Origin: an uncultured Bacteroidales bacterium
Lineage (GTDB): Bacteria > Bacteroidota > Bacteroidia > Bacteroidales > Muribaculaceae
Length of the DNA stretch: 64,000 nucleotides
Assembly (NCBI GenBank): GCA_947175245.1
Contig: CAMWLW010000002.1
Span: forward strand, 1 to 64,000
Direction: 5' to 3'
The notes under the pieces are model-generated. The model saw only the letters and a list, made by a program, of their open reading frames with translations. It had not been told where the DNA came from and searched no databases. The stretch's first letter is position 1, and each line of letters begins with the position of its first letter. The translations under genes and the position numbers were made by a program. Shown here piece after piece: positions 1-8,926 of the stretch.

Positions 1-95
1 AGCAGGAATATAGACAGTTACAACGATTTCAGCCTGCAAATTGACCTATACGCCTCAAATTTTTGGTTAACTTTGCATTTGGATTACCTCGTGGT

Positions 96-311
96 GATCT
101 AAGACATTTTGGTTAATAAAGAGAGCGTATGCTTATCTTGTAGTCTGAAACCTGAGAAATTTCGGCCTAATGGACATTTTGGGTGATGAAATTGCCTCAA
201 AAAATCACTAATGGACATTTCGGGTGATAATATACATATTTAGTAGTGCCTACACAAATATTCATCAATAAGTTTCTTTCGATTTTCTTGGCCTAATGGA
301 CATATTAGGCC
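96..311. repeat. Cluster of degenerate repeats around CTAATGGACATTTTGGGTGAT, possibly the terminal repeats of an IS21-like element truncated by the window edge
   Basis: ctaagacattttggttaa (~99), ttcggcctaatggacattttgggtgat (161), cactaatggacatttcgggtgat (205), ggcctaatggacatattaggcc (290-311). IS21 assignment is inference from the multiple-terminal-repeat layout only. Confidence 0.4.
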
Positions 312-345
312 TAATTTTTTCTTACATTTGTTACCTGAATAAGTT

Positions 346-1062
346 ATGGGAAATGATTTTCTTGACAAAAGAGGTAATTACAGAGAGTTGAGATGTTTTC
401 AGTTGGCTGAACATCTCTATGACATTCCTTTTATATTTTGCGAACGTTTTATCGGGCGCGGCGACCGCACAAAAGACCAGATGGTTCAGGCTGCGCGCAG
501 TATCAAGCAGAATATCGCAGAAGGTAGTAGTGCCGCGGCAATGTCTACCCAAACCGAAATGTTCCTGACAAATGTAGGTAAGAGCAGTCAGCAAGAACTT
601 TTGCTTGACTATGAAGATTATCTGATAACGCGTGGTTTGGCAAAATGGGGGCTTGAAGATCCACGACTAAAAAATGTGCGTGCGGCTTTGAGGCAGCGTA
701 TGACTCGGGAATTTATGATTGAGAAGGCAAAAGGCTGGAGTGATGAGACCATAGCGAATGTTGCCATAACACTGGTGCATCAATGTGACAGGATGCTAAC
801 GGGGCTGTTAGAGTATCAGAAGCAGCAATTTCTTCAAAAAGGTGGCATCAAGGAACAAATGGCTAAGGCGCGAATGGAGGTCAGGGAAACTCAGAGAACT
901 CAGAGCTCGCATCGTATAGCTCCTGACTGTCCGATATGCGGAAAACCGATGATAATGAGGATGCCGAGACAGGGTAATCAGCCCGGGCGCGAGTTTTGGG
1001 GTTGCAGCGATTATCCCCGATGCAAAGGCACGCGGCAAATAGATGATAGTATTAATAAATGA
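346..1062 (+). CDS. Four-helix-bundle domain protein with C-terminal topoisomerase-type C4 zinc ribbon
   Basis: ORF; N-terminal four-helix-bundle-like region (QAARSIKQNIAEGSS), C-terminal CPICGKPMIMR...GREFWGCSDYPRCKGTR zinc ribbon. Confidence 0.75.
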   Translation: MGNDFLDKRGNYRELRCFQLAEHLYDIPFIFCERFIGRGDRTKDQMVQAARSIKQNIAEGSSAAAMSTQTEMFLTNVGKSSQQELLLDYEDYLITRGLAKWGLEDPRLKNVRAALRQRMTREFMIEKAKGWSDETIANVAITLVHQCDRMLTGLLEYQKQQFLQKGGIKEQMAKARMEVRETQRTQSSHRIAPDCPICGKPMIMRMPRQGNQPGREFWGCSDYPRCKGTRQIDDSINK

Positions 1063-1077
1063 TATAATAGAATACCG

Positions 1078-1683
1078 ATGAAACAGGCTGCAATATTTTT
1101 AATTGCAATATTTTGTTCTCTTGCAGGGCTAGCACAGGAGCGCCACGACGGTCACAGTTTGCATGATAAGTATGAGGCGAGCCGACATCACCGGCCGGCG
1201 TATTTTGTAAGCGATAATGCGGTGTATTTTCAAGGCCGTATTGTTGAGGGTGCGTCGGCAATGTCATTCCGCATACTGCGCGACGGATATGCCAAGGATG
1301 ATTGGTCGGTGTATTATTGCGGGCACGCAATCAGTGGCGCGAGCAGCATGTCGTTCAAGGTACTCGGATATGGATATGCTAAGGATGACTGGAACGTGTA
1401 CTATAATGGTGCGAAGATTGACGGCGCGTCGGCCAATTCGTTCGCAGTGCTGTCTGACTGGTATGCGCGCGACAACTGGAGTGTCTATTATGACGGGCGC
1501 AAGATTCAAGGCGCGTCGGTCGACAGTTTCAAAGTGCTGCGCGACGGATATGCGCGTGACAACTGGAGCGCATATTTTGATGGCGTGAAGATTGATGGCG
1601 CGTCGGTCGACAGCTTCAAAGTGCTTCGCGACGGCTATGCACGCGATAACTGGAACACCTATTATTGGGGTCGGAAGATTTGA
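1078..1683 (+). CDS. Secreted DKNYY-like repeat protein
   Basis: Signal peptide plus tandem ~30-aa units (GYAKDDWNVYYNGAKIDGASxxSFxVL). Confidence 0.7.
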   Translation: MKQAAIFLIAIFCSLAGLAQERHDGHSLHDKYEASRHHRPAYFVSDNAVYFQGRIVEGASAMSFRILRDGYAKDDWSVYYCGHAISGASSMSFKVLGYGYAKDDWNVYYNGAKIDGASANSFAVLSDWYARDNWSVYYDGRKIQGASVDSFKVLRDGYARDNWSAYFDGVKIDGASVDSFKVLRDGYARDNWNTYYWGRKI

Positions 1684-1701
1684 TCAAGTTTACTTTCGGG
1701 G

Positions 1702-2715
1702 TCAGAATTTGATTCGTGAGAATATTTTGTGTGTCATGTATGCAAGAAATATGGATATAGCGTAGGTCGCGCATACAAACAGTATCTCATTATATCCCTG
1801 CATGATGTCGCTTAATCGTGTCAGTACCATTCCATGAACGAGGTAAAGTTCCATTGAAAAGGCTCCGACCCACATCAGTGGCTTCCATTTTAGCATGCCT
1901 AAGAGTCGAATCAATATGTACACACAGGTGACTTGGAACATGATACCGACACAAATAAACATTAGAGTCAACATCTTATAAATAAATGGTAAAGATGCTG
2001 CTTTGGAAAGATAAGAAATTGATGGCGTTATGCAAAATAAGCATATAATCAGTCCGATCGACCCAACCAAAAACATAACGGGATATTTTTGGAGCCATCC
2101 CGTTATTTTATCATCATAGAAACCTATATAGTAACCAAGATTTATGGCCGGTAATGTCACATACCAATAGCCTCCCCACTTGCAATAACAGCAAATGAAT
2201 GCCATATATGCAACGTTAATTGCAAGAAATATCATACCGGTACGCATTAGCGTTTTGCCAATCAGTGCGCTAAAGTAGAATGCAATATAGGCATATATAA
2301 TGGCGTATATGAACCATGAGAATGGCAATGGAGTGTCTCCGTTTGTAGCAAAAGACACAGCTTGATGTGTCAACGTTCTGCCTCCAAGCCATGCTGCAAT
2401 TATCTCTATAATGGTGAGTAATATAAACAAAGGCAATATCTTTGAGAAGCGTTTCTTAAAAAAACCGTTGAGATAAGATGCACCCTTATGTTTAAATGAA
2501 ACAAATAATCCGTAGCCTGACAGCAGAAAGAAAATGGCGACAATATGCTCACCAATTCTTGGCAAAAATGTGCCGAGAATTGGTATCTGTATATGTGGAC
2601 TGAGGTGGTGAGCTACTATCAAAAGTGCGAGTAAGCCTCTGAGCGGGTCGGTGGTTGCGCGGTCAAAAGGCTTGAGTGTATGAATCTGTTCTTTGAAAAA
2701 AGTCGTAATAGACAT
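1702..2715 (-). CDS. Acyltransferase family 3 membrane protein
   Basis: Multi-TM ORF; RGLLALLIVAHHLSPH and FFLLSGYGLFVS typical of acyltransferase-3. Confidence 0.8.
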   Translation of the reverse strand: MSITTFFKEQIHTLKPFDRATTDPLRGLLALLIVAHHLSPHIQIPILGTFLPRIGEHIVAIFFLLSGYGLFVSFKHKGASYLNGFFKKRFSKILPLFILLTIIEIIAAWLGGRTLTHQAVSFATNGDTPLPFSWFIYAIIYAYIAFYFSALIGKTLMRTGMIFLAINVAYMAFICCYCKWGGYWYVTLPAINLGYYIGFYDDKITGWLQKYPVMFLVGSIGLIICLFCITPSISYLSKAASLPFIYKMLTLMFICVGIMFQVTCVYILIRLLGMLKWKPLMWVGAFSMELYLVHGMVLTRLSDIMQGYNEILFVCATYAISIFLAYMTHKIFSRIKF

Positions 2716-2770
2716 TGTGATATGCTGGTGATGGTAGTAATATCAGAACGGTGTATCAGTCAGTTTCATT

Positions 2771-3649
2771 TTACTGTCGTTTCAGGGTGACTGACTTCTT
2801 GTTGCCCCAGACATTCTTGGGCAATGTCAAGGTTCTGAGGCGTTTGATGGTCAGGTATATAGTATCTTGGGCGGCTATGCTCATCCGAAGATTGGCCGCC
2901 GAATCCTGAGTACATGTCAAGAATATGTTACCCCTTGATATGTTGCATGTTCCCAATTTTAATATCTGCGGGACCGAAGCCATTTTTCGGGTGTCTTTTT
3001 TTGTAAATTCGTATGTAGAATCGGCATTAAGTTTCAACATATAGACATACTTTCCTGACTTGCCGACGTAATTTCCAACGAGACTTTCAATTCGATAATA
3101 TGGCAACTCGGTAATTACGACAACCAAGGGCGTCCGTGGTGTACGACATCCTATATTACCGATTTTTTTTATTATTCTGAAATCAGAGACTCCATATTCG
3201 TCCAAGTCGGCAAACTCAGTCATTATAATATGCTTTATATACTCCTGTCCTCCTAAAGCGTCGCCGGCCGATACTTTAGATTTACTCTTATAAAAATTTC
3301 CGTTAATTATTATTGGTAAAGATTCACGGTATGAAGTCGTGATTTTGACTACACCATTGCAGTTGACAAAACCATAATCGGCCGCCTCGATAGAATCAAT
3401 AACAGTAATTTCACTAATATTGTTACGATTTATGAAATATAATGAGCTGACTGCCAATACTGCCGCACTGTCACTTCTCATTTGGTCGAGAGTGTAATCG
3501 AATACTGAGTCATTAAGCGCGACACCATCCACGACCCAAAGAGTCTTAGCCCGACGTTCAGATGGCTGATCTTCAGTCATAGGCCTGGCTGAAAGACATA
3601 GGGCAAAAAAGCCTGTTATCAGTCCAATAATAATTCTGCTGATTTTCAT
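2771..3649 (-). CDS. Hypothetical secreted protein with plug-like segment
   Basis: Signal peptide; LWVVDGVALND and ITVIDSIEAADYG...GVVKITT resemble TonB-receptor plug-like motifs. Confidence 0.5.
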   Translation of the reverse strand: MKISRIIIGLITGFFALCLSARPMTEDQPSERRAKTLWVVDGVALNDSVFDYTLDQMRSDSAAVLAVSSLYFINRNNISEITVIDSIEAADYGFVNCNGVVKITTSYRESLPIIINGNFYKSKSKVSAGDALGGQEYIKHIIMTEFADLDEYGVSDFRIIKKIGNIGCRTPRTPLVVVITELPYYRIESLVGNYVGKSGKYVYMLKLNADSTYEFTKKDTRKMASVPQILKLGTCNISRGNIFLTCTQDSAANLRMSIAAQDTIYLTIKRLRTLTLPKNVWGNKKSVTLKRQ

Positions 3650-3671
3650 CGTTTATTATCGGAAGATTTAA

Positions 3672-4676
3672 TCAATTGGCGTCATCTACGGCTATTGGGA
3701 CTAAGCCTGTGGCGGATTCAGTCGTGTCCGGCTCCGTGTCGATTGGGATGAGTGGGAGGACTTCTTTAATAATCGTGTCGGGAAATACCTTGTCGATTTT
3801 TGAAATTTTGTATGATTTTCCATCGACTTCCATGTAAACACTGTCCGTTCGGTTCTTGTTGTTGGGGTCGGGTTTGAATTTTACCTTGAATGAGTAGTTT
3901 TCCAAGGGGCATTTATAACCGTCCAAATTATCTATGTTAGTGGTTTGGTTTGCGTATCTGAAATCGATATCATCAGGAACGACTTGAAGTGTACCGGCAC
4001 AAAGTTGATCTGTAATCTCGTTGGTACAGTAAAGGTCAAACACACGTTTCATGTCTGCGGCCGACGAGTGTGCCGCCATTTCGTTAAGGTACATAGCCAG
4101 GAAGTAAGCGATTACACAATTTCCCTCGGCTGCCGGATCGCAGTACATGTCGATGATGTTTGATGTGCCGTCAGGCAAAATTTGGTATAGTAAATCCCAA
4201 CCGATATCCGAATCGGGTATAAAACATCCGAAATACAAGTAAATAGCTGAGTCTGAAACCCAATGAATATAGCCACCGGTGTGCATCTCAAACTCACCTT
4301 CGGTACCGGTCAGGTCTTTTGTTCGTATTTCTTTATTGGAATACACCACTTTATTATCATACAATAGGGTCACAAAGACCGATGAATCTCTTACAGTCCA
4401 ATAGGGCGAATCTTCTTTATACCAATAATGCTTTACGACGACTACTACATTATTGGAATCTTTGGTAGTTTTGACAGTCCAATGCCCTATCACGGTATCT
4501 TCAATCACTCGGCCTTTCATTTCTATTGAGGCAATATCGATTACCGAATCCTCGAATACCGAATCCTCGGCCAGGGTTTGCGGTTGAGGTGATACATAGC
4601 CTGTTTTGCCTTTCCCGGTGCAGGCAACGGCTATGGCCGATATAATCAAAACAGTAATCCAAATTAAATTTCTCAT
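3672..4676 (-). CDS. Hypothetical lipoprotein
   Basis: Signal peptide with lipobox-like IIS AIAVAC. Confidence 0.55.
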   Translation of the reverse strand: MRNLIWITVLIISAIAVACTGKGKTGYVSPQPQTLAEDSVFEDSVIDIASIEMKGRVIEDTVIGHWTVKTTKDSNNVVVVVKHYWYKEDSPYWTVRDSSVFVTLLYDNKVVYSNKEIRTKDLTGTEGEFEMHTGGYIHWVSDSAIYLYFGCFIPDSDIGWDLLYQILPDGTSNIIDMYCDPAAEGNCVIAYFLAMYLNEMAAHSSAADMKRVFDLYCTNEITDQLCAGTLQVVPDDIDFRYANQTTNIDNLDGYKCPLENYSFKVKFKPDPNNKNRTDSVYMEVDGKSYKISKIDKVFPDTIIKEVLPLIPIDTEPDTTESATGLVPIAVDDAN

Positions 4677-4721
4677 ATACTATTGTTTATGTGTAAATTG
4701 GTTGATTGGGTGTTTAATTTG

Positions 4722-5621
4722 TCACCACCACGGGTTTTTATATACAGTACGGCGTTCGCCATTTTCGGTTTCGATAACTTCAAAGTCGCCCCATTGCATG
4801 TATCTATCCCATTCAGGGGATTTGTATTCAGGGTTGACCATAATATCTCCGGCTCCTATATCAAAATCAAAACAGAATGGCAAGCGGTAGTCTCCCCACA
4901 CGCAGCGTTTGGCCTCATTGGGATTATCGTAACTCTGCCATGTACCTACATAGGTACGGTTCTCATAACTATCGGCTACTGAATTCCGATCGTCAACCTG
5001 TAATAAATCGGGAGCGGCACTATCTATATAACCGTATGCCCCGAATATGCCTTTAAATTCCCCACTGTCTTTTTGTGCGGTATCTTCCCGTAGAGAGTAA
5101 TCGGCTATTATCACATAGTAGTCAAGATAATCAGCATCAGGCATAAAGTATATTTTCTTTATTTTGATTTCACCTGCGAAATCTCTTACGACCGACTTGA
5201 CTTTTGTACGACCACGCACGGCGTATGTAACCGAATCAGTCCTAACTACATCGGGATAGGTATAAATTTCAATTCGACTGAAATCATTACCGAGTACACC
5301 ATTGACAGGGGATTCAGCACAAGAGAAAAATTGTGGATCTAAGCTGATTTTACCGTCAATAAATTGTTGTGTGCAGTCCTCATACAACCTTCCGTCGAGC
5401 GGAGTCATATAAATTTCAAAAGCATCGCTGTAATCGGCTCTATTGATGTCAAGCGCTTTATAGTCAATTGAATAATGTTCTGCGCCACCCGCTGTCCGTT
5501 CAATCTTGAGCGGACTGATATCGTTACACGCTGAACTTTCCTTGCCTTGTGCCCAAAGATTGAGGGAGAGTGCAAAGCCAATGCACACAATCACTATTTT
5601 ATATTTATAGATATTTGCCAT
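4722..5621 (-). CDS. Hypothetical secreted protein
   Basis: Start placed at MANIYKYKIVIVCIGFALSLNLWAQ (5621), signal peptide. Confidence 0.55.
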   Translation of the reverse strand: MANIYKYKIVIVCIGFALSLNLWAQGKESSACNDISPLKIERTAGGAEHYSIDYKALDINRADYSDAFEIYMTPLDGRLYEDCTQQFIDGKISLDPQFFSCAESPVNGVLGNDFSRIEIYTYPDVVRTDSVTYAVRGRTKVKSVVRDFAGEIKIKKIYFMPDADYLDYYVIIADYSLREDTAQKDSGEFKGIFGAYGYIDSAAPDLLQVDDRNSVADSYENRTYVGTWQSYDNPNEAKRCVWGDYRLPFCFDFDIGAGDIMVNPEYKSPEWDRYMQWGDFEVIETENGERRTVYKNPWW

Positions 5622-5624
5622 ACG

Positions 5625-5720
5625 CAAAGTTACAAAAATATCTGACACGACCAAAACTTGCCGATATCGGCAAGTTTTGCTATCTTTGCGTCATATTTTG
5701 AATGTAATTCTTGCCGATAT
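5625..5720. promoter_or_regulatory. Divergent promoter region with 28-bp perfect palindrome CAAAACTTGCCGATATCGGCAAGTTTTG (5652-5679) and an extra half-site TTGCCGATAT (5711-5720) overlapping the Fic start codon
   Basis: Read directly; minus-strand TTTTG-N19-TAACTTTG and plus-strand TTG-N21-TATCTTTG both have the upstream box inside the palindrome. Confidence 0.8.
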
Positions 5721-6603
5721 GGAGTATATTTCAGTTAAAGAATGGGCTGAGGAACATGGTGTCGCTGAGCGTACCGCCAGAAATTATTGCGCGCAGGGTA
5801 AAATAGAAGGCGCGTATCTCGTTGGGAAAACATGGAATATACCGATAGACGCTGAATTACCGAAACATAGGAGGGTATTAAAAGAGTCGCCTTTATTGTC
5901 GGTCTTGAAGGCGGAGAAAGCCGGCAAGACTACGGGAGGCATTTATCACCGCATACAGATAGATCTGACTTATAGCTCAAACCATATGGAGGGTAGCCGA
6001 CTGACGCATGAGCAGACGCGGTATATTTTTGAAACCAATACGATTGGCGTTACCGGCCAGTCGGTTAATGTAGATGATATTATCGAGACGACAAATCATT
6101 TCCGTGCGATTGACTTTATTATTGATGATTGTGCCAGTAAGCTAACTGAGGCTTATATCAAGTATCTTCATTACCTGTTGAAATCGGGGACATCGGACGA
6201 GCGAAAAGATTGGTTCATGGTCGGAGACTACAAGAAACTACCAAATGAAGTCGGTGGAAATGATACGGTCGAACCTGAGAATGTCCATAGAGAGATTAAG
6301 GCTCTATTGAAGGAGTATAACGCAAATAAACGGCCATCGATTGAGGATATTATAGATTTTCATTATCGGTTTGAAGCGATACATCCGTTTCAAGACGGGA
6401 ACGGACGTGTCGGTCGACTGATAATGTTTCGTGAATGTCTGCGATTAGGACATGTGCCGTTCATCATTACTGATGAACTGAAGCTTTTCTATTACAATGG
6501 TCTGCGCAACTGGCCGGCAGTAAAAGGCTATTTGATGGACACTTGTCTGACGGCTCAGGATAATTTCAAAATTCTTCTCGGGAAGTTCAGGATCAAGGGT
6601 TAG
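5719..6603 (+). CDS. Fic family protein with N-terminal HTH
   Basis: HPFQDGNGRVGR Fic motif; SNHMEG inhibitory-type motif; N-terminal SVKEWAEEHGVAERTARNYCAQGKIEGAYLVGKTW excisionase-like HTH. Confidence 0.9.
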   Translation: MEYISVKEWAEEHGVAERTARNYCAQGKIEGAYLVGKTWNIPIDAELPKHRRVLKESPLLSVLKAEKAGKTTGGIYHRIQIDLTYSSNHMEGSRLTHEQTRYIFETNTIGVTGQSVNVDDIIETTNHFRAIDFIIDDCASKLTEAYIKYLHYLLKSGTSDERKDWFMVGDYKKLPNEVGGNDTVEPENVHREIKALLKEYNANKRPSIEDIIDFHYRFEAIHPFQDGNGRVGRLIMFRECLRLGHVPFIITDELKLFYYNGLRNWPAVKGYLMDTCLTAQDNFKILLGKFRIKG

Positions 6604-8885
6604 AAGGGGTAGCCGATGGCGAGGTGAAAGGCGAGGGAGTTGCCGAACGATGTCATGTTGTAGTAGCCGCGCTTGCCGGTGTCGTAGGGGGCGTGGATGC
6701 CGATGCCGAGGTCGGCACGGAGCACGAGCATCGATATGTCGAAGCGCAGGCCGACGCCGGTGCCGAGCGCGAGGTCTTCAAAGAATGTCGAGCCTTTGAG
6801 CTTGCCGCCGGGACGCTGCGGGTCGTCTTTGAGCAGCCACACGTTGCCCGAGTCGAGGAACAGTGCGCCGTGCAGTGGGCCGAAGATGGGGAAACGGTAC
6901 TCGACGTTGGCTTCGAACTTGAATGTACCTGTCTGGTCGAAGTAGCCGTCGACAACGTCGCTCGGCGCGTGATATGATCCGGGGCCTATAGAGCGTACGG
7001 TGAAGGCGCGTATGGAGTTGGCGCCGCCGACATAGAATTGCTCGCTGTAGGGTACTTGTGACGAGTTGGCGTAGGCGTGTGCCGCACCGACGGCCACGCG
7101 GCTCACGAGCCAGTTGTCACCCGTGAGACGGCGGTTGTACACGACCTGCATCTGGCCTTTGACGAATTGTGAGAACGGGGTGCCAAAGAGCTCTTTCTCG
7201 CCTTTGACGCCGCATGCTTCATAAATGGCCCAGAAGATGTTGCCGGCTTCCTGTACCGACCAGTTGATGTCAAGCCCGTTGTCGCGGTCAAAGTACCGGC
7301 TGTAGTTGTAGCTGTAGGCAATCTGGGGGATGAACTGTGAGCGGAAACTGAGCGCGATGGCTGGGTTTGCTGCCGTTATCGAGTCAAACACCTCGGTGGT
7401 GTTGATGAGTTTGGTGTAGGTGAGCTTGAACGGGGTGAGGGTGGTGAACACGTTGCGTGAGGCCTGCCACTCGTAGGAGTAGGAGAGGTTGAACTGAGCC
7501 ATCTTGAAGTAGTGGGGGCGGTTGAGCAGGTCGGCGTTGAGCGTGATGCGCGTCCAGTTGAGGTTGCGGCGTCGGCGCGGGATGAACTTGGGCGCGATGA
7601 GGCGTGGGAATGCCAGTGAGCCCGACACGCCAATCTCGTAGGAGTTGAACAGTGACGATTTCTGAGCGCCCGAATGGCCTGTCTGCCACTCGTATGTGCC
7701 GGTGAGCGCGACGTTGAACTGTTCGCCGCCACCGAAGATGTTGCGGTTGGTTACCGAGAAGGTGGCTCCCGGGCCTATGTAGCTGTTGGATTTGGACGAC
7801 GCGTTGACCTCGATCGAGGCTTCGAGCGGGGTGTCGAACATGCAGTCGATGTCGACGTTGAGGCGAGGCTCGGCCGACAGCGAGTCGGGGGTCACATTCA
7901 TATTGATGGCGTTGAAGATGCCGAGGCGTGCCAGATAGCTCTGAGTGTTCTCCATCGAGCGGACGGTGAATGTGCGCCCCTTGCGCAGGGTGACGCACTC
8001 GTTGACGAGAGCGTGGCGCAGACGCGACGGCATCTGCTGCAACAGCCGGCCGCGGTCAGTGGGAATGGTGTCATAGTAGCGGCCGCCGAAGGGTTTGTTG
8101 GCGCGGAGGGTGACATTACCCACCTTCCACTGTGTGAGGGCGGCCTTGGGTGTGCCTGACGCTATGGTCAGGCGCAGGGCTATGGAGCCGCGGTGCTCGA
8201 GCGAGTCGGCAAGATACTCGATATACTCGGGACGGAAGTAGTAATAGCCCTTGTTGCGCAGTTTGTTGGCAATGCGTGTGCGCACGGTGCCGAGCGAGTC
8301 GGTGCAGAACCGCGTCCCCGTCACCAGGTACTTGTCTTGGGATACTATCGAGTCGATGAGGTGATAGAGGTGGGTGCTGTCGGGGAGCAGCTCGATGCTG
8401 TTGATGAGATAGGCCGGGCCGGGGTTGACGATATAGGTAATCGAGGCCTTGCGCGGATTCTTGGCAGGGTTAAGGCGATACTCGGCGGTGCCGCGGAAGT
8501 AGCCGTTGTTGTCGAGCATCTCGTCAAGCATGTGTGTGCGCACCTCGGGGCGTACGTCTGAAATCAGAACCGGCTCCTCGACCAGTTTCTCATATATCCA
8601 GTGCTTGAAACCGTGCTCGGGGTTGGGCCAGTGGTTGTAGACCCATAGTCCGAGCGGGAACGGATAGCGCCAGTTAAGCATCGATATATAGTTGTTCGGA
8701 GCCACGGCGACGGTCTCCTTGAGCTGCGATGCCAGTTCGGCCGGGATTGTCTCGCCCGATGGCGAGGGGGCTATCTCGACCTTTTTCACACCGGTGTAGA
8801 GCTGTTCGCCCTCGGGCAGGCGGCGCGTTGTTGAGCACGAAGCCGTGACAAGGGCTGTAAGCAGGTATAGGATATAGCGTTTCAT
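6600..8885 (-). CDS. Omp85/BamA-family outer membrane protein (TamA-like)
   Basis: Lipoprotein signal, POTRA-like region, C-terminal beta-barrel (YVGGANSIRAFTVRSIGPGSY); adjacent tamB. Confidence 0.85.
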   Translation of the reverse strand: MKRYILYLLTALVTASCSTTRRLPEGEQLYTGVKKVEIAPSPSGETIPAELASQLKETVAVAPNNYISMLNWRYPFPLGLWVYNHWPNPEHGFKHWIYEKLVEEPVLISDVRPEVRTHMLDEMLDNNGYFRGTAEYRLNPAKNPRKASITYIVNPGPAYLINSIELLPDSTHLYHLIDSIVSQDKYLVTGTRFCTDSLGTVRTRIANKLRNKGYYYFRPEYIEYLADSLEHRGSIALRLTIASGTPKAALTQWKVGNVTLRANKPFGGRYYDTIPTDRGRLLQQMPSRLRHALVNECVTLRKGRTFTVRSMENTQSYLARLGIFNAINMNVTPDSLSAEPRLNVDIDCMFDTPLEASIEVNASSKSNSYIGPGATFSVTNRNIFGGGEQFNVALTGTYEWQTGHSGAQKSSLFNSYEIGVSGSLAFPRLIAPKFIPRRRRNLNWTRITLNADLLNRPHYFKMAQFNLSYSYEWQASRNVFTTLTPFKLTYTKLINTTEVFDSITAANPAIALSFRSQFIPQIAYSYNYSRYFDRDNGLDINWSVQEAGNIFWAIYEACGVKGEKELFGTPFSQFVKGQMQVVYNRRLTGDNWLVSRVAVGAAHAYANSSQVPYSEQFYVGGANSIRAFTVRSIGPGSYHAPSDVVDGYFDQTGTFKFEANVEYRFPIFGPLHGALFLDSGNVWLLKDDPQRPGGKLKGSTFFEDLALGTGVGLRFDISMLVLRADLGIGIHAPYDTGKRGYYNMTSFGNSLAFHLAIGYPF

Positions 8886-8926
8886 AACTGACATTGCAGG
8901 CAAATTGTGATGTGATTCTATAACAA

